Assembly: GCF_001723305.1 (NCBI RefSeq)
Contig: NZ_LPWF01000028.1
Span: 91,252-155,251, forward strand
Length of the DNA stretch: 64,000 bases
Origin: Methyloceanibacter superfactus
Lineage (GTDB): Bacteria > Pseudomonadota > Alphaproteobacteria > Rhizobiales > Methyloligellaceae
Direction of reading: 5' to 3'
Shown here: positions 20,132-29,353 of the stretch, one piece after another
How positions within the stretch are numbered: position 1 is the stretch's first letter
Layout: every line of letters starts with the position of its first letter
Position numbers and translations under genes: made by a program
Notes under the pieces: model-generated
Told to the model about the DNA's origin: nothing
Seen by the model: only the letters and a program-made list of their open reading frames with translations
Database searches by the model: none

Positions 20132-20728
20132 ATGACCGATCAAACGCGACGGCCGACGGTGGAGCGCCCGGCGCCCGGGCGGGTCTGGTATGTGGCGGCC
20201 GTCCTCGTGGCCTTGGCCGGGTTCGCGCTTGCGGGCTACCGGGTTTATTCCAACATCGGCGATCTGATGAGCGGGCTCGACCAGGTGGTGGTGCCGGGCC
20301 AAGCGGATCTCGCGCTCGAGCCGGGCCGATACACCATCTTTCACGAATATCAGAGCACGGTCGACGGCCGCATCTACTCCGGCACCGACGTCTCCGGCCT
20401 CTTGGTGCGTATCGTGCCCGCCGGCGGCGGCGAGCCCCTCACCCTAGACCAGCCCGGCGCGACCTCGAGCTATGAGCTGGGCGGGCGCGCCGGCCGCTCG
20501 GTGCTCGCCTTCGAGGTGCCCAAGGCGGGAGAGTACAAGCTGGTGGCCGTCTACCCGGAAGGCGAAGAGAAGCCGCAAGCCGTGCTCGCCGTGGGCCGCG
20601 GCATGACGGGGCGCATCCTGACGCTCGTGTTCAGTGCGCTCGTCATCGTGTTCCTGAGCGTCGCCGCCGCGGCGCTCATTGCGGTCATCACCTATCGGCG
20701 CCGGCGCGCGGCCATCGCGCCACGTTAA
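20132..20728 (+). CDS. Two-helix membrane protein with an extracytoplasmic domain, function unknown
   Basis: 198 residues from the ATG at 20132, chosen for its strong GGGGAGG site; an upstream in-frame ATG at 20069 has none. A helix near residues 18-37 (VWYVAAVLVALAGFALAGYR) and one near the C-terminus (LTLVFSALVIVFLSVAAAAL) enclose about 120 residues rich in beta strands (LEPGRYTIFHEYQSTVDGRI). The domain lies outside the cytoplasm if both helices span. No family is recognised. It lies 11 bases ahead of the LprI-like gene, so they may share an operon. Confidence 0.75.
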   Translation: MTDQTRRPTVERPAPGRVWYVAAVLVALAGFALAGYRVYSNIGDLMSGLDQVVVPGQADLALEPGRYTIFHEYQSTVDGRIYSGTDVSGLLVRIVPAGGGEPLTLDQPGATSSYELGGRAGRSVLAFEVPKAGEYKLVAVYPEGEEKPQAVLAVGRGMTGRILTLVFSALVIVFLSVAAAALIAVITYRRRRAAIAPR

Positions 20729-20739
20729 ACTGGAGACAC

Positions 20740-21159
20740 ATGATGAGGCTCGGCATCACCGGCATGGCTTGCGTGACACTGGCATGGCTCGGCCTGTGCG
20801 CCACGGCGGCACTCGCGGCAGAGGCCGATCCGTGCGCGGACGCCGTCACCACCCTCGCGATGCGGGAGTGCCTGGGCAAGGCCTATAAGACGGCCGACGC
20901 GGACCTGAACGCGGTGTGGAAACAGGTCATGGCCAGTGTCGGCACCGCCGACTATTTGCCGGCGAAGGAGCGCAAGGCCTGGAACGACGAGCTGCTCGAG
21001 TCACAGCGGGCTTGGATAAAATTCAAGGAGCACGATTGCGAAGCCGTCGGCTATGAGTGGTGGGGTGGGTCTGGCGCGAGCGGCGCCATTATGAGCTGCC
21101 TGCTCGAGCACACCGAAGCCCGTACCAAGGACCTCAGGGCGCGCTATCTCGACCGGTAG
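20740..21159 (+). CDS. LprI-family (DUF1311) secreted protein
   Basis: 139 residues with a signal peptide (GMACVTLAWLGLCATAALA). The mature part has the DUF1311 pattern: an N-terminal Cys pair (DPCADA, MRECL), the ALNAVWKQVM-like helix here reading DADLNAVWKQVMA, then LLESQRAWIKFKEHDC and a final Cys in MSCLLEHTEART. The founder, LprI of Mycobacterium, inhibits lysozyme, but most members have no tested role. It follows a membrane protein gene by 11 bases. Confidence 0.85.
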   Translation: MMRLGITGMACVTLAWLGLCATAALAAEADPCADAVTTLAMRECLGKAYKTADADLNAVWKQVMASVGTADYLPAKERKAWNDELLESQRAWIKFKEHDCEAVGYEWWGGSGASGAIMSCLLEHTEARTKDLRARYLDR

Positions 21160-21163
21160 TCCC

Positions 21164-22167
21164 TCAGCTTCCGAGGAGGGCGGGCAGCCGGGGGCGCCAC
21201 GGCTCGCGCGCAACCAAGGCGGTGCAGCGCCTGACCACCAAGGCCCGATGCGCCGGGTCATGCGGCTTCAGGGAGTCGAAAGCCCGCGATAGGCGCGAGC
21301 CCTGCGCTTCAACCCAGGAACGACATCTGGACCAGCCGCCTGACGCCGTCTTGGCGGCGATGGCCGCGAAGCTCCGGGATCTGGTGCGAGCCCAAACGGC
21401 GCCGGCAGTCCCGTGGCTTTGCAGCGCCCGGGAGAGCGTGGCGCTTTCCGCGACCATCCGGCCCTTTGCGTGTCGCGCGAGGATGGGCGTGCGCCTTCGC
21501 ACCCTGGACCAATCGGCGGCAAGGCGATCCTGCGTGGTGCTGGCCAAGCGCCGTGACCGCAGCTGGGTCCGCATCCACGCAGCCGAGGCCCGCTTCCGCA
21601 TCGGGTGCGTGAGCACCGCTGTTTGGGCCGAGGCTTGCGCGTAACCGGCAGCGAGGCGCTTGCGGAAGACGATGCCGAGGCGCTCGGAGGTTTGGACCGT
21701 CCAGGCAAAGCCGATCGATGCATAGGCGAAGCCGCGCGGGCGAGCCACAGGGCGGTCCGCAGGAACCACGACCAACCCACCGCCATGGACCGCCCGAGCA
21801 GGGCGGCGAGCGCTTTGGCCCGCGGTGCTGTCCAGGCGGCGGCGCGCAGGCTGAATCTCCGCGCCGCGCGAAGACAGGCGAGGGTGGTGCGCGACAGGAA
21901 GATCGCGGCCGACCGCATCGCGGCGAGAGAGGTGACGGTGAAGCGCCGCAGGCGCCAGGCGGCGCGCTGCCGCTTGAGCGCCAGCCGGTCCAGCGCCTCT
22001 TGGCGCCGCAGGCGCTCTGCACGGCGCCTTTCGTCGCGATGGTAGCTTTCGAGCCAGCTATGATGGCGTGAGAGTTCGTCGAGGGTCGAGGCGATGAGAT
22101 GCTTCGACCGGTCGATGTCGTCCTGGGCGGCCCCGACTGGGTCGAGGATATTGCTGGCACCAGACAC
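21164..22167 (-). CDS. Arg/Ala-rich hypothetical protein (frameshifted)
   Basis: About 334 residues when a shift near 21740 is corrected. It starts MSGASNILDPVGAAQDDIDR, with a helix containing HHSWLESYHRDERRRAERLR, then very basic helices and a weakly hydrophobic helix near GWSWFLRTALWLAR. The second half repeats short R/A/T-rich blocks (ASAAWMRTQLRSRRLAS). No family is recognised. Composition could fit a membrane- or nucleic-acid-associated helical protein. The long frames on the opposite strand are less convincing, and this strand has a reasonable start upstream of ruvC in divergent orientation. Confidence 0.5.
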
Positions 22168-22358
22168 GAGGATGCTCCCCCTAGAGATCCTTCTCGGGCG
22201 TTGGAGTGTCCCGGCTTCCCTCGGAGCTCCACGCAGCTTACGCCCGAACTCCTAACGCCGGGTGAGCGAGATCCGTTCCCGCGATCCGGGGCTAAAATCC
22301 GGTTCCCGGCCAGCCGACCGGCGGCTTGCCCAGGCGTGGCCTGTGCTACGATTCGCCC

Positions 22359-22886
22359 ATGAGGGCTGCGATTCGCATTGTCGGCATCGACCCGGGGCTG
22401 AGGCGCACCGGCTGGGGCGTCATCGACACTGACGGCGTCAAGCTCAGCTATGTGGCTTGCGGCTCGGTGACCTCGGATTCGGACGAGCATCTCGGCCACC
22501 GGCTGCGGCAGCTCTTCGACGGACTGTCCGAGGTCTTGGCCTCGCTGTCGCCGGTAGAGGCCGCCGTCGAGCAGACCTTCGTCAATCGCGACGCGACCGC
22601 CACCCTGAAGCTCGGCCAGGCCCGGGGCATCGCCATGCTGGTGCCCGCGCTTGCCGGGCTCACGATCGCCGAATACGCGCCGAACGCGGTGAAGAAGACC
22701 GTGGTGGGCGCAGGGCATGGCGACAAGACGCAGATCCGCGCCATGGTGAAATGCCTGCTGCCGCGCGCCGTGCCCGACAGCGCCGATGCGGCGGATGCGC
22801 TCGCCATCGCCATCACCCATGCCCATACGCGGGCGTGGACCAAGCTCGAAGCCCGGGTCACGCAAGCCGAGAGGGCCGCGTCATGA
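22359..22886 (+). CDS. ruvC: Holliday junction resolvase RuvC
   Basis: 175 residues, the normal length. It cuts four-way DNA junctions during recombination repair. The four acidic residues are in place: Asp11 in [14 protein letters not shown], Glu in AAVEQTFVN, and the pair in [15 protein letters not shown]. The start is at [10 protein letters not shown]; an upstream in-frame ATG would add only an unrelated leader. The TGA overlaps the ruvA ATG (ATGA). Confidence 0.97.
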   Translation: MRAAIRIVGIDPGLRRTGWGVIDTDGVKLSYVACGSVTSDSDEHLGHRLRQLFDGLSEVLASLSPVEAAVEQTFVNRDATATLKLGQARGIAMLVPALAGLTIAEYAPNAVKKTVVGAGHGDKTQIRAMVKCLLPRAVPDSADAADALAIAITHAHTRAWTKLEARVTQAERAAS

Positions 22887-23491
22887 TCGGCAAGCTCACG
22901 GGCAAGGTCGACACGGTCTCGCTGTCCACGGCGATCATCGACGTGGGGGGCGTCGGCTACGAGGTGACGCTCGGCACGCGCACGCTGTCGACGCTGCCGC
23001 CGATCGGCGAGGTGGTGACGCTCGCCATCGACACGCATCTCAAAGAGGACGGCGTGCGGCTTTACGGCTTCACCAGCGAGCACGACCGCGCTTGGTTCCG
23101 GGCGTGCAATTCGGTGCAAGGCGTCGGCGCCAAGGTGGCGCTGGCGGTGCTCGGCACGCTGTCGGCCAACGATCTCGCCAATGCCGTAGCGCTCCAGGAC
23201 AAGAACCAGGTGCGCGCGCGCCTGGCGTCGGCCCCAAGGTCGCCGCGCGGATCGTCGCCGAGTAAGACAAGATGCCGGCGCTGGCGCCCGCCTCGGACCG
23301 GGCGGCGGCGGCATCCAGGTGGCGGCGTTGCCGGAAGGTCTCGCGCGCGCGATGCGGTTTCGGCGCTGACCAATCTCGGCTATGCCCACGGCGAGGCGGC
23401 GGCGGCCGTCAGCGCGGCCATCGCCAAGATGGGCAACGAGGCCCGCGCCGAGGAGTTGATCCGCGTCGGGCTCAAGGAGCTCGCCCAATGA
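22883..23491 (+). CDS. ruvA: Holliday junction DNA helicase subunit RuvA (frameshifted)
   Basis: RuvA holds the junction for the RuvB motor. The N-terminal OB fold ([26 protein letters not shown]) and the first helix-hairpin-helix region ([16 protein letters not shown]) are intact. Two or more indels between about 23215 and 23350 disturb the second HhH; another frame supplies [14 protein letters not shown]. The frame is regained for the C-terminal RuvB-binding domain ([17 protein letters not shown]). It overlaps both ruvC and ruvB by 4 bases. Confidence 0.95.
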   Translation: MIGKLTGKVDTVSLSTAIIDVGGVGYEVTLGTRTLSTLPPIGEVVTLAIDTHLKEDGVRLYGFTSEHDRAWFRACNSVQGVGAKVALAVLGTLSANDLANAVALQDKNQVRARLASAPRSPRGSSPSKTRCRRWRPPRTGRRRHPGGGVAGRSRARDAVSALTNLGYAHGEAAAAVSAAIAKMGNEARAEELIRVGLKELAQ

Positions 23492-24522
23492 GTGAGCGCA
23501 TGCTAGCGGCGGCGAAACGCGACGAGGACCAGCCGGATGCGGCGCTCCGCCCACAGACGCTTGGTGAGTTCATCGGCCAAGCCAAGATCCGCTCCAATCT
23601 CAAAGTGTTCATCGATGCCGCCGCGGGCCGCCGCGAGCGCTCGACCATGTGCTGTTCGCCGGGCCGCCGGGTCTCGGCAAGACGACGCTGGCGCAGATCG
23701 TGGCGCGGGAGCTCGGCGTCAGCTTCCGGGCGACCTCGGGCCCGGTGATCGCCAAGGCGGGCGATCTCGCCGCACTCCTCACCAATCTCGAGGACCGCGA
23801 CGTGCTGTTCATCGACGAGATTCACCGGCTCTCGCCCGCGGTGGAGGAGATCCTCTATCCGGCCATGGAGGACTTCCAGCTCGACCTCATCATCGGCGAG
23901 GGACCGGCGGCGCGCTCGGTACGCATCGATGTCGCCCGCTTCACGCTGATCGGCGCCACCACGCGCACCGGACTGCTCACGACGCCTTTGCGCGAACGCT
24001 TCGGCATTCCCATCCGGCTCCAGTTCTACACGGTGGAGGAGTTGGAAGAGATCGTGCGACGGGGCGCGCGGCTGCTCGGACTGCCGCTGACGCAGGAAGG
24101 CGTGCATGAGATCGCCCCGCCGGCGCGCGCGGCACCCCGCGTGTGGCGGGGCGGCTGTTGCGCCGGGTGCGGGACTTCGCCGCCGTCGAGGGCAATGGCG
24201 CGGTCGACGCCAAGCTCGCCGATAGTGCCTTGTCGCAGCTCGAGGTGGACTCGCGCGGGCTCGACGCGCTCGACCACCGCTATTTGCGGCTGATCGCCAT
24301 GAACTATGGCGGCGGGCCGGTCGGCATCGAGACCATCGCCGCGGGGATGTCGGAGCCGCGCGACGCTATCGAGGAGATCATCGACCTTATCTGCTGCAGC
24401 AGGGCTTCATCGCCCGCACGCCACGCGGCCGGGTGCTGACGGCGCTGGCTTACGGTCATCTCGGCGTGGCGCCGCCGGCGCAACCGGCGCAGTTCCCGCT
24501 GTTCAACGGCGGCGAAGACTAG
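23488..24522 (+). CDS. ruvB: Holliday junction branch migration ATPase RuvB (frameshifted)
   Basis: RuvB is the ring motor that drives branch migration. Pieces in three frames together give a normal-length protein of about 345 residues: [12 protein letters not shown], then Walker [15 protein letters not shown], Walker [13 protein letters not shown], sensor [11 protein letters not shown], and the C-terminal winged helix [20 protein letters not shown] and [11 protein letters not shown]. Shifts lie near 23640, 24130 and 24390. The ATG overlaps the ruvA stop. Confidence 0.95.
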
Positions 24523-24986
24523 TGGGCACCTGGCCGGACCTTGCCGGGCGCATCGAGGGCGAGACCCATGTCTTGCCGGTGCGCGTCTATTTCGAGGACA
24601 CCGACGCCGGCGGCGTCGTCTATCACACCAACTTTCTGAAATTCTGCGAGCGCGGCCGTTCCGACTTCGTCCGCCTGCTCGGCATCAGTCACCAAGATCT
24701 CGCCAACCCGAAAGAGGGCGAGCCCACGATCTTCGTCGTGCGCCATATCGACATCGATTTTCTGAGACCGGGCCGTCTCGACGATGTGCTGGAAGTGGTG
24801 ACCTCTTGCGCCCAGATCGGCGGCGCCAGCCTGGTGCTCGCGCAGGAGGTGCGGCGCGACGGGGTGGCGCTTGCCCGCGCCAAGGTGACCGTCGTGCTGG
24901 TGTCGGCGTCGGGCAAACCCCAACGGATAGGTCAAATGGTCCGGGGCGCGCTTCAACGATTCGTTAACCGGTCGCGTGAAACGTAG
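24522..24986 (+). CDS. ybgC: Acyl-CoA thioesterase YbgC, tol-pal associated
   Basis: 154 residues of the hot-dog fold 4-hydroxybenzoyl-CoA thioesterase family. The catalytic segment VYFEDTDAGGVVYHTNFLKF holds the conserved Asp. The GTG start shares its first base with the last base of the ruvB TAG. YbgC is regularly the first gene of tol-pal clusters and is thought to act on acyl-ACP or acyl-CoA in phospholipid metabolism. A 238-base gap comes before tolQ. Confidence 0.94.
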   Translation: MGTWPDLAGRIEGETHVLPVRVYFEDTDAGGVVYHTNFLKFCERGRSDFVRLLGISHQDLANPKEGEPTIFVVRHIDIDFLRPGRLDDVLEVVTSCAQIGGASLVLAQEVRRDGVALARAKVTVVLVSASGKPQRIGQMVRGALQRFVNRSRET

Positions 24987-25224
24987 CTAAGACCGGTAAA
25001 GCATAAAATTGCGCCGGGTAGAGTCGCGTGCCGCGGCTCGGGCGGTAGAGCCCAAGTTTAGTCACAATCGCTCGCGAAAGGTCGGGGTTTAGCGAGCGAA
25101 ATGCGGCTCCCTCCGGCGACGTCGAACTCCCCTGCGGGTCTTTGAACCCTCGCGGGATCCAAGTGGCCGTCCGTGGGTTGACGCCTAGGGGCATGCGCTT
25201 GGAGCTCATGCCATGAGGCCGTGA

Positions 25225-25926
25225 ATGAATCCGTCGGATGTCGCCGTCGATCTGTCGATCTTCCACCTGTTTATGAATGCCCACTTCGTCGTGAAGCTCG
25301 TGATCATCGGGCTGATCCTGGCGTCGGTGTGGAGTTGGGCGATCATCTTCGAGAAGTTCTTCCTGTTCGCCAAGACGCGGAAGGAGGCGGACAAGTTCGA
25401 GCAGGTGTTCTGGTCCGGCCAGTCGCTCGACGAGCTCTACCAACTTGGCGCAGCGGCGGAACACCGGCATGGCGGCGCTGTTCGTGGCGGCGATGCGCGA
25501 GTGGAAGCGCTCGACCGACGGGAGAGCGGCGACCGTGCGCTGAAGCCCATGCCGGGCGTGCAGCACCGGGTCGAGAAGGTGATGGACGTCACCATCGGCC
25601 GCGAGGTGGAGCGGCTCGAGCGGCGGCTGACCTTCCTCGCCACGGTCGGCTCGACCGCGCCCTTCGTCGGGCTGTTCGGCACGGTCTGGGGCATCATGAC
25701 CAGCTTCCAGGCGATCGCCACGAGCAAGAACACCAGCCTCGCGGTGGTGGCGCCGGGCATCGCCGAGGCCTTGTTCGCCACCGCGCTCGGCCTGCTCGCG
25801 GCCATTCCGGCGGTCATTTTCTACAATAAATTCAACAGCGAAGTGGCGCGGCACGCGGCCCGTCTCGAAGGCTTCGCCGACGAGTTCTCAGCCATCCTGT
25901 CGCGGCAAATCGACAAGACCACGTGA
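25225..25926 (+). CDS. tolQ: Tol-Pal system proton channel TolQ
   Basis: 233 residues with three membrane helices; the core [20 protein letters not shown] and the last helix [19 protein letters not shown] are typical. TolQ forms with TolR the inner-membrane motor that energises outer-membrane constriction at division. A pair of compensating indels between about 25443 and 25540 scrambles about 30 cytoplasmic residues; the alternate frame there reads [20 protein letters not shown], which is the expected sequence. Confidence 0.95.
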   Translation: MNPSDVAVDLSIFHLFMNAHFVVKLVIIGLILASVWSWAIIFEKFFLFAKTRKEADKFEQVFWSGQSLDELYQLGAAAEHRHGGAVRGGDARVEALDRRESGDRALKPMPGVQHRVEKVMDVTIGREVERLERRLTFLATVGSTAPFVGLFGTVWGIMTSFQAIATSKNTSLAVVAPGIAEALFATALGLLAAIPAVIFYNKFNSEVARHAARLEGFADEFSAILSRQIDKTT

Positions 25927-25935
25927 GGCCCGATC

Positions 25936-26409
25936 ATGGGAGCAGGACTTCAACCAGGCGGTGCCTTGTCCAACCGCCGCGCCAGACGGCGCTCCGGCCT
26001 ACCGATGAGCGAGATCAACGTCACGCCCATGGTGGACGTGATGCTCGTACTCCTGATCATCTTCATGGTCACGGCGCCGCTGCTCACCGTCGGCGTCGAC
26101 ATCGACGCCAACGCGACCTTGCCCGAGGTGGAATTGCCGGCGACCGAGGCGGGGCCGGTGAACCCGGAGCAGGCGCCGCTTAGCATCACCGTCGATGCTG
26201 ACGGAAAAATCTTCCTGCAGAACACCGAGATCGGCTTTGACGAACTTATGCCCAAACTTACTGCTATCCGGGATGCCGGTGGCGGAACGCAAGTGTGGGT
26301 TCGCGGCGACAAGGGAACGCCTTACGGCAACGTCGCGAAGGTGCTGGTCCGGATCAAGGAAGCCGGCCTGCCCGTGACCCTCGTCACCGATCAAGTGGAT
26401 CAACCCTGA
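25936..26409 (+). CDS. tolR: Tol-Pal system protein TolR
   Basis: 157 residues. The start MSEINVTPMVDVMLVLLIIF (about residue 26 onward) is the single ion-conducting helix of TolR/ExbD, with the essential Asp in PMVDVML. The periplasmic domain (SITVDADGKIFLQNTEI, then VWVRGDKGTPYGNVAKVL) is complete. It lies 9 bases after tolQ and 20 bases before tolA. Confidence 0.96.
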   Translation: MGAGLQPGGALSNRRARRRSGLPMSEINVTPMVDVMLVLLIIFMVTAPLLTVGVDIDANATLPEVELPATEAGPVNPEQAPLSITVDADGKIFLQNTEIGFDELMPKLTAIRDAGGGTQVWVRGDKGTPYGNVAKVLVRIKEAGLPVTLVTDQVDQP

Positions 26410-26429
26410 CGGGGAACTCTTCCAGGACC

Positions 26430-27320
26430 ATGGGCCCGAGTACCTTCATCTCTGCCGCACTGCATGTGGCGATCGTGCTGTTCGCCATCGTCGGCCTCTC
26501 GTCGTCGCATATGTCCGCGCCGCTCGTCGCCGTTCCCGTCGATCTGTCGACGACGGCGGACATCACCAAGATCAAAGCGGGCATGAAGGACGCGAAGGAC
26601 GACGCGCCGCTCGCCGCCAAGCCCGAAGAGAAGAAGCCGCAAGCGGTGAAGGAGAAGACCGCCAAGGCGCCTGAGCAGACCGCGGCGATCAAGAAGCCCG
26701 AGAAGACGGCCGAAGCGCCGAAGCCGCCCGCGCCGAAACCTGCTGCCAAGGCTCCCGAAGCGAAACCGGAGAAGACGGCAGAGGCGCCGAAGCCGCAACC
26801 GAAGCCCGCCGCGCCGGTGCGCAAGCCCGAGCCGCCGAAGCAGACGGCCAAAGCCGATACCCCGAAACCGGCGCCCAAGACGAAGGACTTCGATACCGAC
26901 CGCATCTCCGCGCTGCTCAACAAGATTCCCGATGCCGTCGACGAGCCCGAGCCGCAAGACTGGGCGGCGGAGACGAAGCCGGTGCATGGACAATCGAACG
27001 GCACGGAGATGGCGATGTCGGTGAACGAGATCGACGCCTTGCGTGCGCGCATCGCCGATTGCTGGACGCCGCCGCCGGGCGGGCTCGGGGCGGACGCCAT
27101 CGTCGTCAAGATCCGGCTCAAGCTGAACCAGGACGGCACGCTCGAAGGCTATCCGAGCGTCGCGAACTCCGGCTCGTCGCCCTTCTTCCAGGCGGCGGCG
27201 GATAGCGCGGTGCGCGCGGTGTTCCAGTGTCAGCCTTATGCGCTGCCGGTGGCGAAATATGCGCTGTGGCGCGACATGATCCTCAATTTCGACCCAAGCC
27301 AGATGTATCGCAGCGGCTAG
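26430..27320 (+). CDS. tolA: TolA-like periplasmic bridging protein
   Basis: 296 residues from the ATG at 26430. One N-terminal helix ([20 protein letters not shown]) is followed by about 130 residues of Lys/Pro/Ala/Glu repeats ([11 protein letters not shown] occurs twice) and a C-terminal TonB/TolA-type domain with a Cys pair ([22 protein letters not shown]). TolA spans the periplasm from TolQR to Pal and TolB. As usual in alphaproteobacteria, the linker is proline-rich rather than the long helix of E. coli. Confidence 0.92.
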   Translation: MGPSTFISAALHVAIVLFAIVGLSSSHMSAPLVAVPVDLSTTADITKIKAGMKDAKDDAPLAAKPEEKKPQAVKEKTAKAPEQTAAIKKPEKTAEAPKPPAPKPAAKAPEAKPEKTAEAPKPQPKPAAPVRKPEPPKQTAKADTPKPAPKTKDFDTDRISALLNKIPDAVDEPEPQDWAAETKPVHGQSNGTEMAMSVNEIDALRARIADCWTPPPGGLGADAIVVKIRLKLNQDGTLEGYPSVANSGSSPFFQAAADSAVRAVFQCQPYALPVAKYALWRDMILNFDPSQMYRSG

Positions 27321-27333
27321 GGGGACATTCACG

Positions 27334-28647
27334 ATGCGGCGATCATCTCTCATTGTGCTTGCGGGCTTGCTCGGTGCCGTCGTGGCGCCGCTGCCGGCCT
27401 ATGCGGTGGTCGAGCTCGACATCACGCAAGGCACCATCCAGCCCATGCCGATCGCCATTGCCGATTTTGGTGCGGGGCTCGGAATCGATCCCGAAGCGGC
27501 GCGTGAAATCTCGACCGTCGTGGCGGAGGATCTTCAATCCTCGGGCCTGTTCGCGCCGATCGACCAGGCGGCGTTCATCGAGCGCGATCTCGCCATGAGC
27601 AGCGTGCCGCGCTTCGAGGACTGGCAGGTCATCAACGCCCAAGCCCTTGTCGTCGGGCATATCGGCTCGACCAACGGGAAGATCCGGGCCGAGTTCCGGC
27701 TGTGGGACGTGCTGTCCGGCAAGCAGCTGGTGGGCGAGCAGGTGTTCTCGCGGCCGCAGGAAGCCCGCCGCCTCGGCCACATCATCGCCGATACAATCTA
27801 TGAGCGCATTACCGGTGAGAAGGGCTATTTCGACACGCGTATCGTGTACGTCGACGAATCGGGCCCGAAGGACCGGCGCATGAAGCGCTTGGCCATCATG
27901 GATCAGGACGGCCACAACGTACGGTTGTTGACCCAAGGCCAGAGCCTGGTGCTGACGCCGCGATTCAGCCCCTCGACCCAAGAGATCACCTACATGTCCT
28001 ACGAGGGGGCGGAGCCGAAGGTCTATCTGCTCAATATCGAGACCGGGCAGAAGGAGATCGTCGGCGCCTTCCCGGGGATGACTTTTGCCCCAAGGTTCTC
28101 GCCCGACGGCATGCGCATCGTCATGAGCCTCGAGCAGGGCGGGAATTCCAACCTTTTCGCCATGGATTTGCGCAGCCGGCGGACCTTGCAGCTCACCAAT
28201 ACGGACGCGATCGACACCGGGCCCTGCTACGCGCCGGATGGCCGCCAGATCACCTTCGAGACCGATCGGGACGGCTCCAGGCAGATCTATGTCATGGACG
28301 CGGACGGCTCCAATCAGCGCCGCATCAGCCAGGGGGAGGGCAGCTACTCGACCCCGGTATGGTCGCCCAGGGGCGATCTCATCGCCTTCACCAAGATGCT
28401 CGGCGGGCGATTCCTGATCGGTGTGATGAAGCCCGACGGGACGGGCGAGCGCATCCTCACCGAGGGGTTCCACAACGAGGGTCCGACCTGGTCGCCCAAC
28501 GGCCGGGTGCTCATGTTCTTCCGGGAATCCCCCGGTGCCGGCGGCGGTCCGCGGCTCTACACGATCGACCTCACGGGCTACAACGAGCGCCAGGTCGCGA
28601 CCCCGGCCTTCGGCTCCGACCCGGCCTGGTCTCCCCTGATTAATTAG
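27334..28647 (+). CDS. tolB: Tol-Pal system periplasmic protein TolB
   Basis: 437 residues with a signal peptide ([20 protein letters not shown]). The N-terminal alpha/beta domain is followed by a six-bladed beta propeller of WD-like repeats ([78 protein letters not shown]). TolB exchanges between Pal and the TolA system. The frame is intact. A weak six-pair hairpin follows the stop. Confidence 0.97.
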   Translation: MRRSSLIVLAGLLGAVVAPLPAYAVVELDITQGTIQPMPIAIADFGAGLGIDPEAAREISTVVAEDLQSSGLFAPIDQAAFIERDLAMSSVPRFEDWQVINAQALVVGHIGSTNGKIRAEFRLWDVLSGKQLVGEQVFSRPQEARRLGHIIADTIYERITGEKGYFDTRIVYVDESGPKDRRMKRLAIMDQDGHNVRLLTQGQSLVLTPRFSPSTQEITYMSYEGAEPKVYLLNIETGQKEIVGAFPGMTFAPRFSPDGMRIVMSLEQGGNSNLFAMDLRSRRTLQLTNTDAIDTGPCYAPDGRQITFETDRDGSRQIYVMDADGSNQRRISQGEGSYSTPVWSPRGDLIAFTKMLGGRFLIGVMKPDGTGERILTEGFHNEGPTWSPNGRVLMFFRESPGAGGGPRLYTIDLTGYNERQVATPAFGSDPAWSPLIN

Positions 28648-28654
28648 CTGTTTT

Positions 28655-28671
28655 CAGCCATTTTTTGGCTG
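28655..28671 (+). terminator. Weak hairpin after tolB
   Basis: CAGCCA and TGGCTG pair across a T-rich loop directly after the tolB stop. The stem is only six pairs, so it may lower rather than stop transcription into the 280-base spacer before the small lipoprotein gene. Confidence 0.4.
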
Positions 28672-28903
28672 GTTGTGGACTGCGCGCGGCGGTTGCGGCC
28701 TATTTGCAACAGTCGATTACGCTTTCTTAATCGGAGTGCCTCAACGTCGTTAACCACACCTTGATCGGCGTCTCCGAGCGGGATAGCTTGAGCGGGCTGG
28801 AGGATGAGATTCGGAGTGGCATTTTAGCATCAATGACCGGCAAAACGGTCCCTGGACAATAGTCCGATCTTGATCTGAAAACGTCGCCCCGGTACATGCA
28901 AAG

Positions 28904-28921
28904 ACGGCTATTGCCGTTTTA
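28904..28921 (+). promoter_or_regulatory. Small hairpin with T-tract ahead of the lipoprotein gene
   Basis: ACGGC and GCCGT enclose a TATT loop and are followed by TTTT, directly before AACCAAAGGAGAG, the ribosome binding site of the small lipoprotein. It looks like a minimal terminator or attenuator. The rest of 28672-28903 contains no frame or repeat that I recognise. Confidence 0.4.
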
Positions 28922-28939
28922 ACCAAAGGAGAGAAGACC

Positions 28940-29059
28940 ATGCAGGGTTTGAAGGGCGTTATCGCCGCTGTCATGCTCGTGGCCGCCGCCGTTTCGCTTG
29001 GTGGCTGCTTCGGCCATCACGAGAAGGCCGTCGTCATGGAGCCGCTGAAGCTCGGCTAA
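28940..29059 (+). CDS. Small lipoprotein between tolB and pal, 39 residues
   Basis: The sequence reads MQGLKGVIAAVMLVAAAVSL then GGCFGHHEKAVVMEPLKLG. A signal peptide ends in the lipobox SLGGC, so the mature lipoprotein would have only about 17 residues. The ribosome binding site (AAAGGAGAG) is very good. Being only 39 residues long, the gene is easily missed. Its place between tolB and pal suggests an envelope role, but nothing in the sequence says which. Strong hairpins follow it. Confidence 0.75.
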   Translation: MQGLKGVIAAVMLVAAAVSLGGCFGHHEKAVVMEPLKLG

Positions 29060-29072
29060 ATCACGACACTGA

Positions 29073-29104
29073 TTTGCCGTGGAAGCTCCTGGCTTCCGGG
29101 CAAA
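29073..29104 (+). repeat. Stable hairpin after the small lipoprotein
   Basis: TTTGCC, then GGAAGC, pair with GCTTCC, then GGCAAA around a short loop. It begins 13 bases after the lipoprotein stop. It is the first of three hairpins in the 294-base spacer before pal. Confidence 0.55.
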
Positions 29105-29113
29105 ACGGGACAT

Positions 29114-29170
29114 GGATGCCGGAGCGCCGTAGCTGATGCGGCGGCGCTCCAGGCATCCTTTTCCTTTTTA
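29114..29170 (+). terminator. Strong intrinsic terminator
   Basis: GGATGCC-GGAGCGCCG pairs with CGGCGCTCC-AGGCATCC and is followed by TTTTCCTTTTTA. A 16-pair stem with a T-rich tail is a convincing terminator. It would separate the small lipoprotein transcript from pal, meaning pal needs its own promoter in 29220-29340. Confidence 0.8.
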
Positions 29171-29196
29171 GGGCCCTGATTTCGGCCCCGCCGTGT

Positions 29197-29219
29197 CGGG
29201 CTCCGTCTCTCGGAGCCCG
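29197..29219 (+). repeat. Nine-pair hairpin upstream of pal
   Basis: CGGGCTCCG and CGGAGCCCG pair perfectly around TCTCT. There is no T-tract, so it is not a terminator; it could stabilise an RNA end or be part of a leader. Its role is unknown. Confidence 0.5.
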
Positions 29220-29353
29220 GAAACCGGCCCATAAACGCCACCTTTTTCCGTCTTAACCATATCGCTGCGGAAGCCCTCGGGGGCCTCCGGAGCTAAGACA
29301 TCGTTAAGGACTTCACTCCTACGATTTTCTTAAATTTAGCGGGAGTTAAGTAC

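Noticed and set aside
21309..22865. 518-codon open frame on the minus strand across the ruvC start
   Set aside because: It crosses a clear ruvC in opposite orientation and has a random, Arg-rich composition, so it is a shadow of GC-rich coding DNA.
22883..24522. ruvA and ruvB as pseudogenes
   Set aside because: All motifs exist in neighbouring frames, operon overlaps are intact and many other genes show the same kind of indel, so errors are more likely.
26640..26870. [11 protein letters not shown] repeats in tolA as a tandem-repeat element
   Set aside because: They encode a normal Pro/Lys-rich TolA linker and are not a DNA repeat element.
26400..27353. 317-codon Arg/Leu-rich frame opposite tolA
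   Set aside because: It mirrors the Lys/Pro/Ala repeats of TolA and has no start signal.
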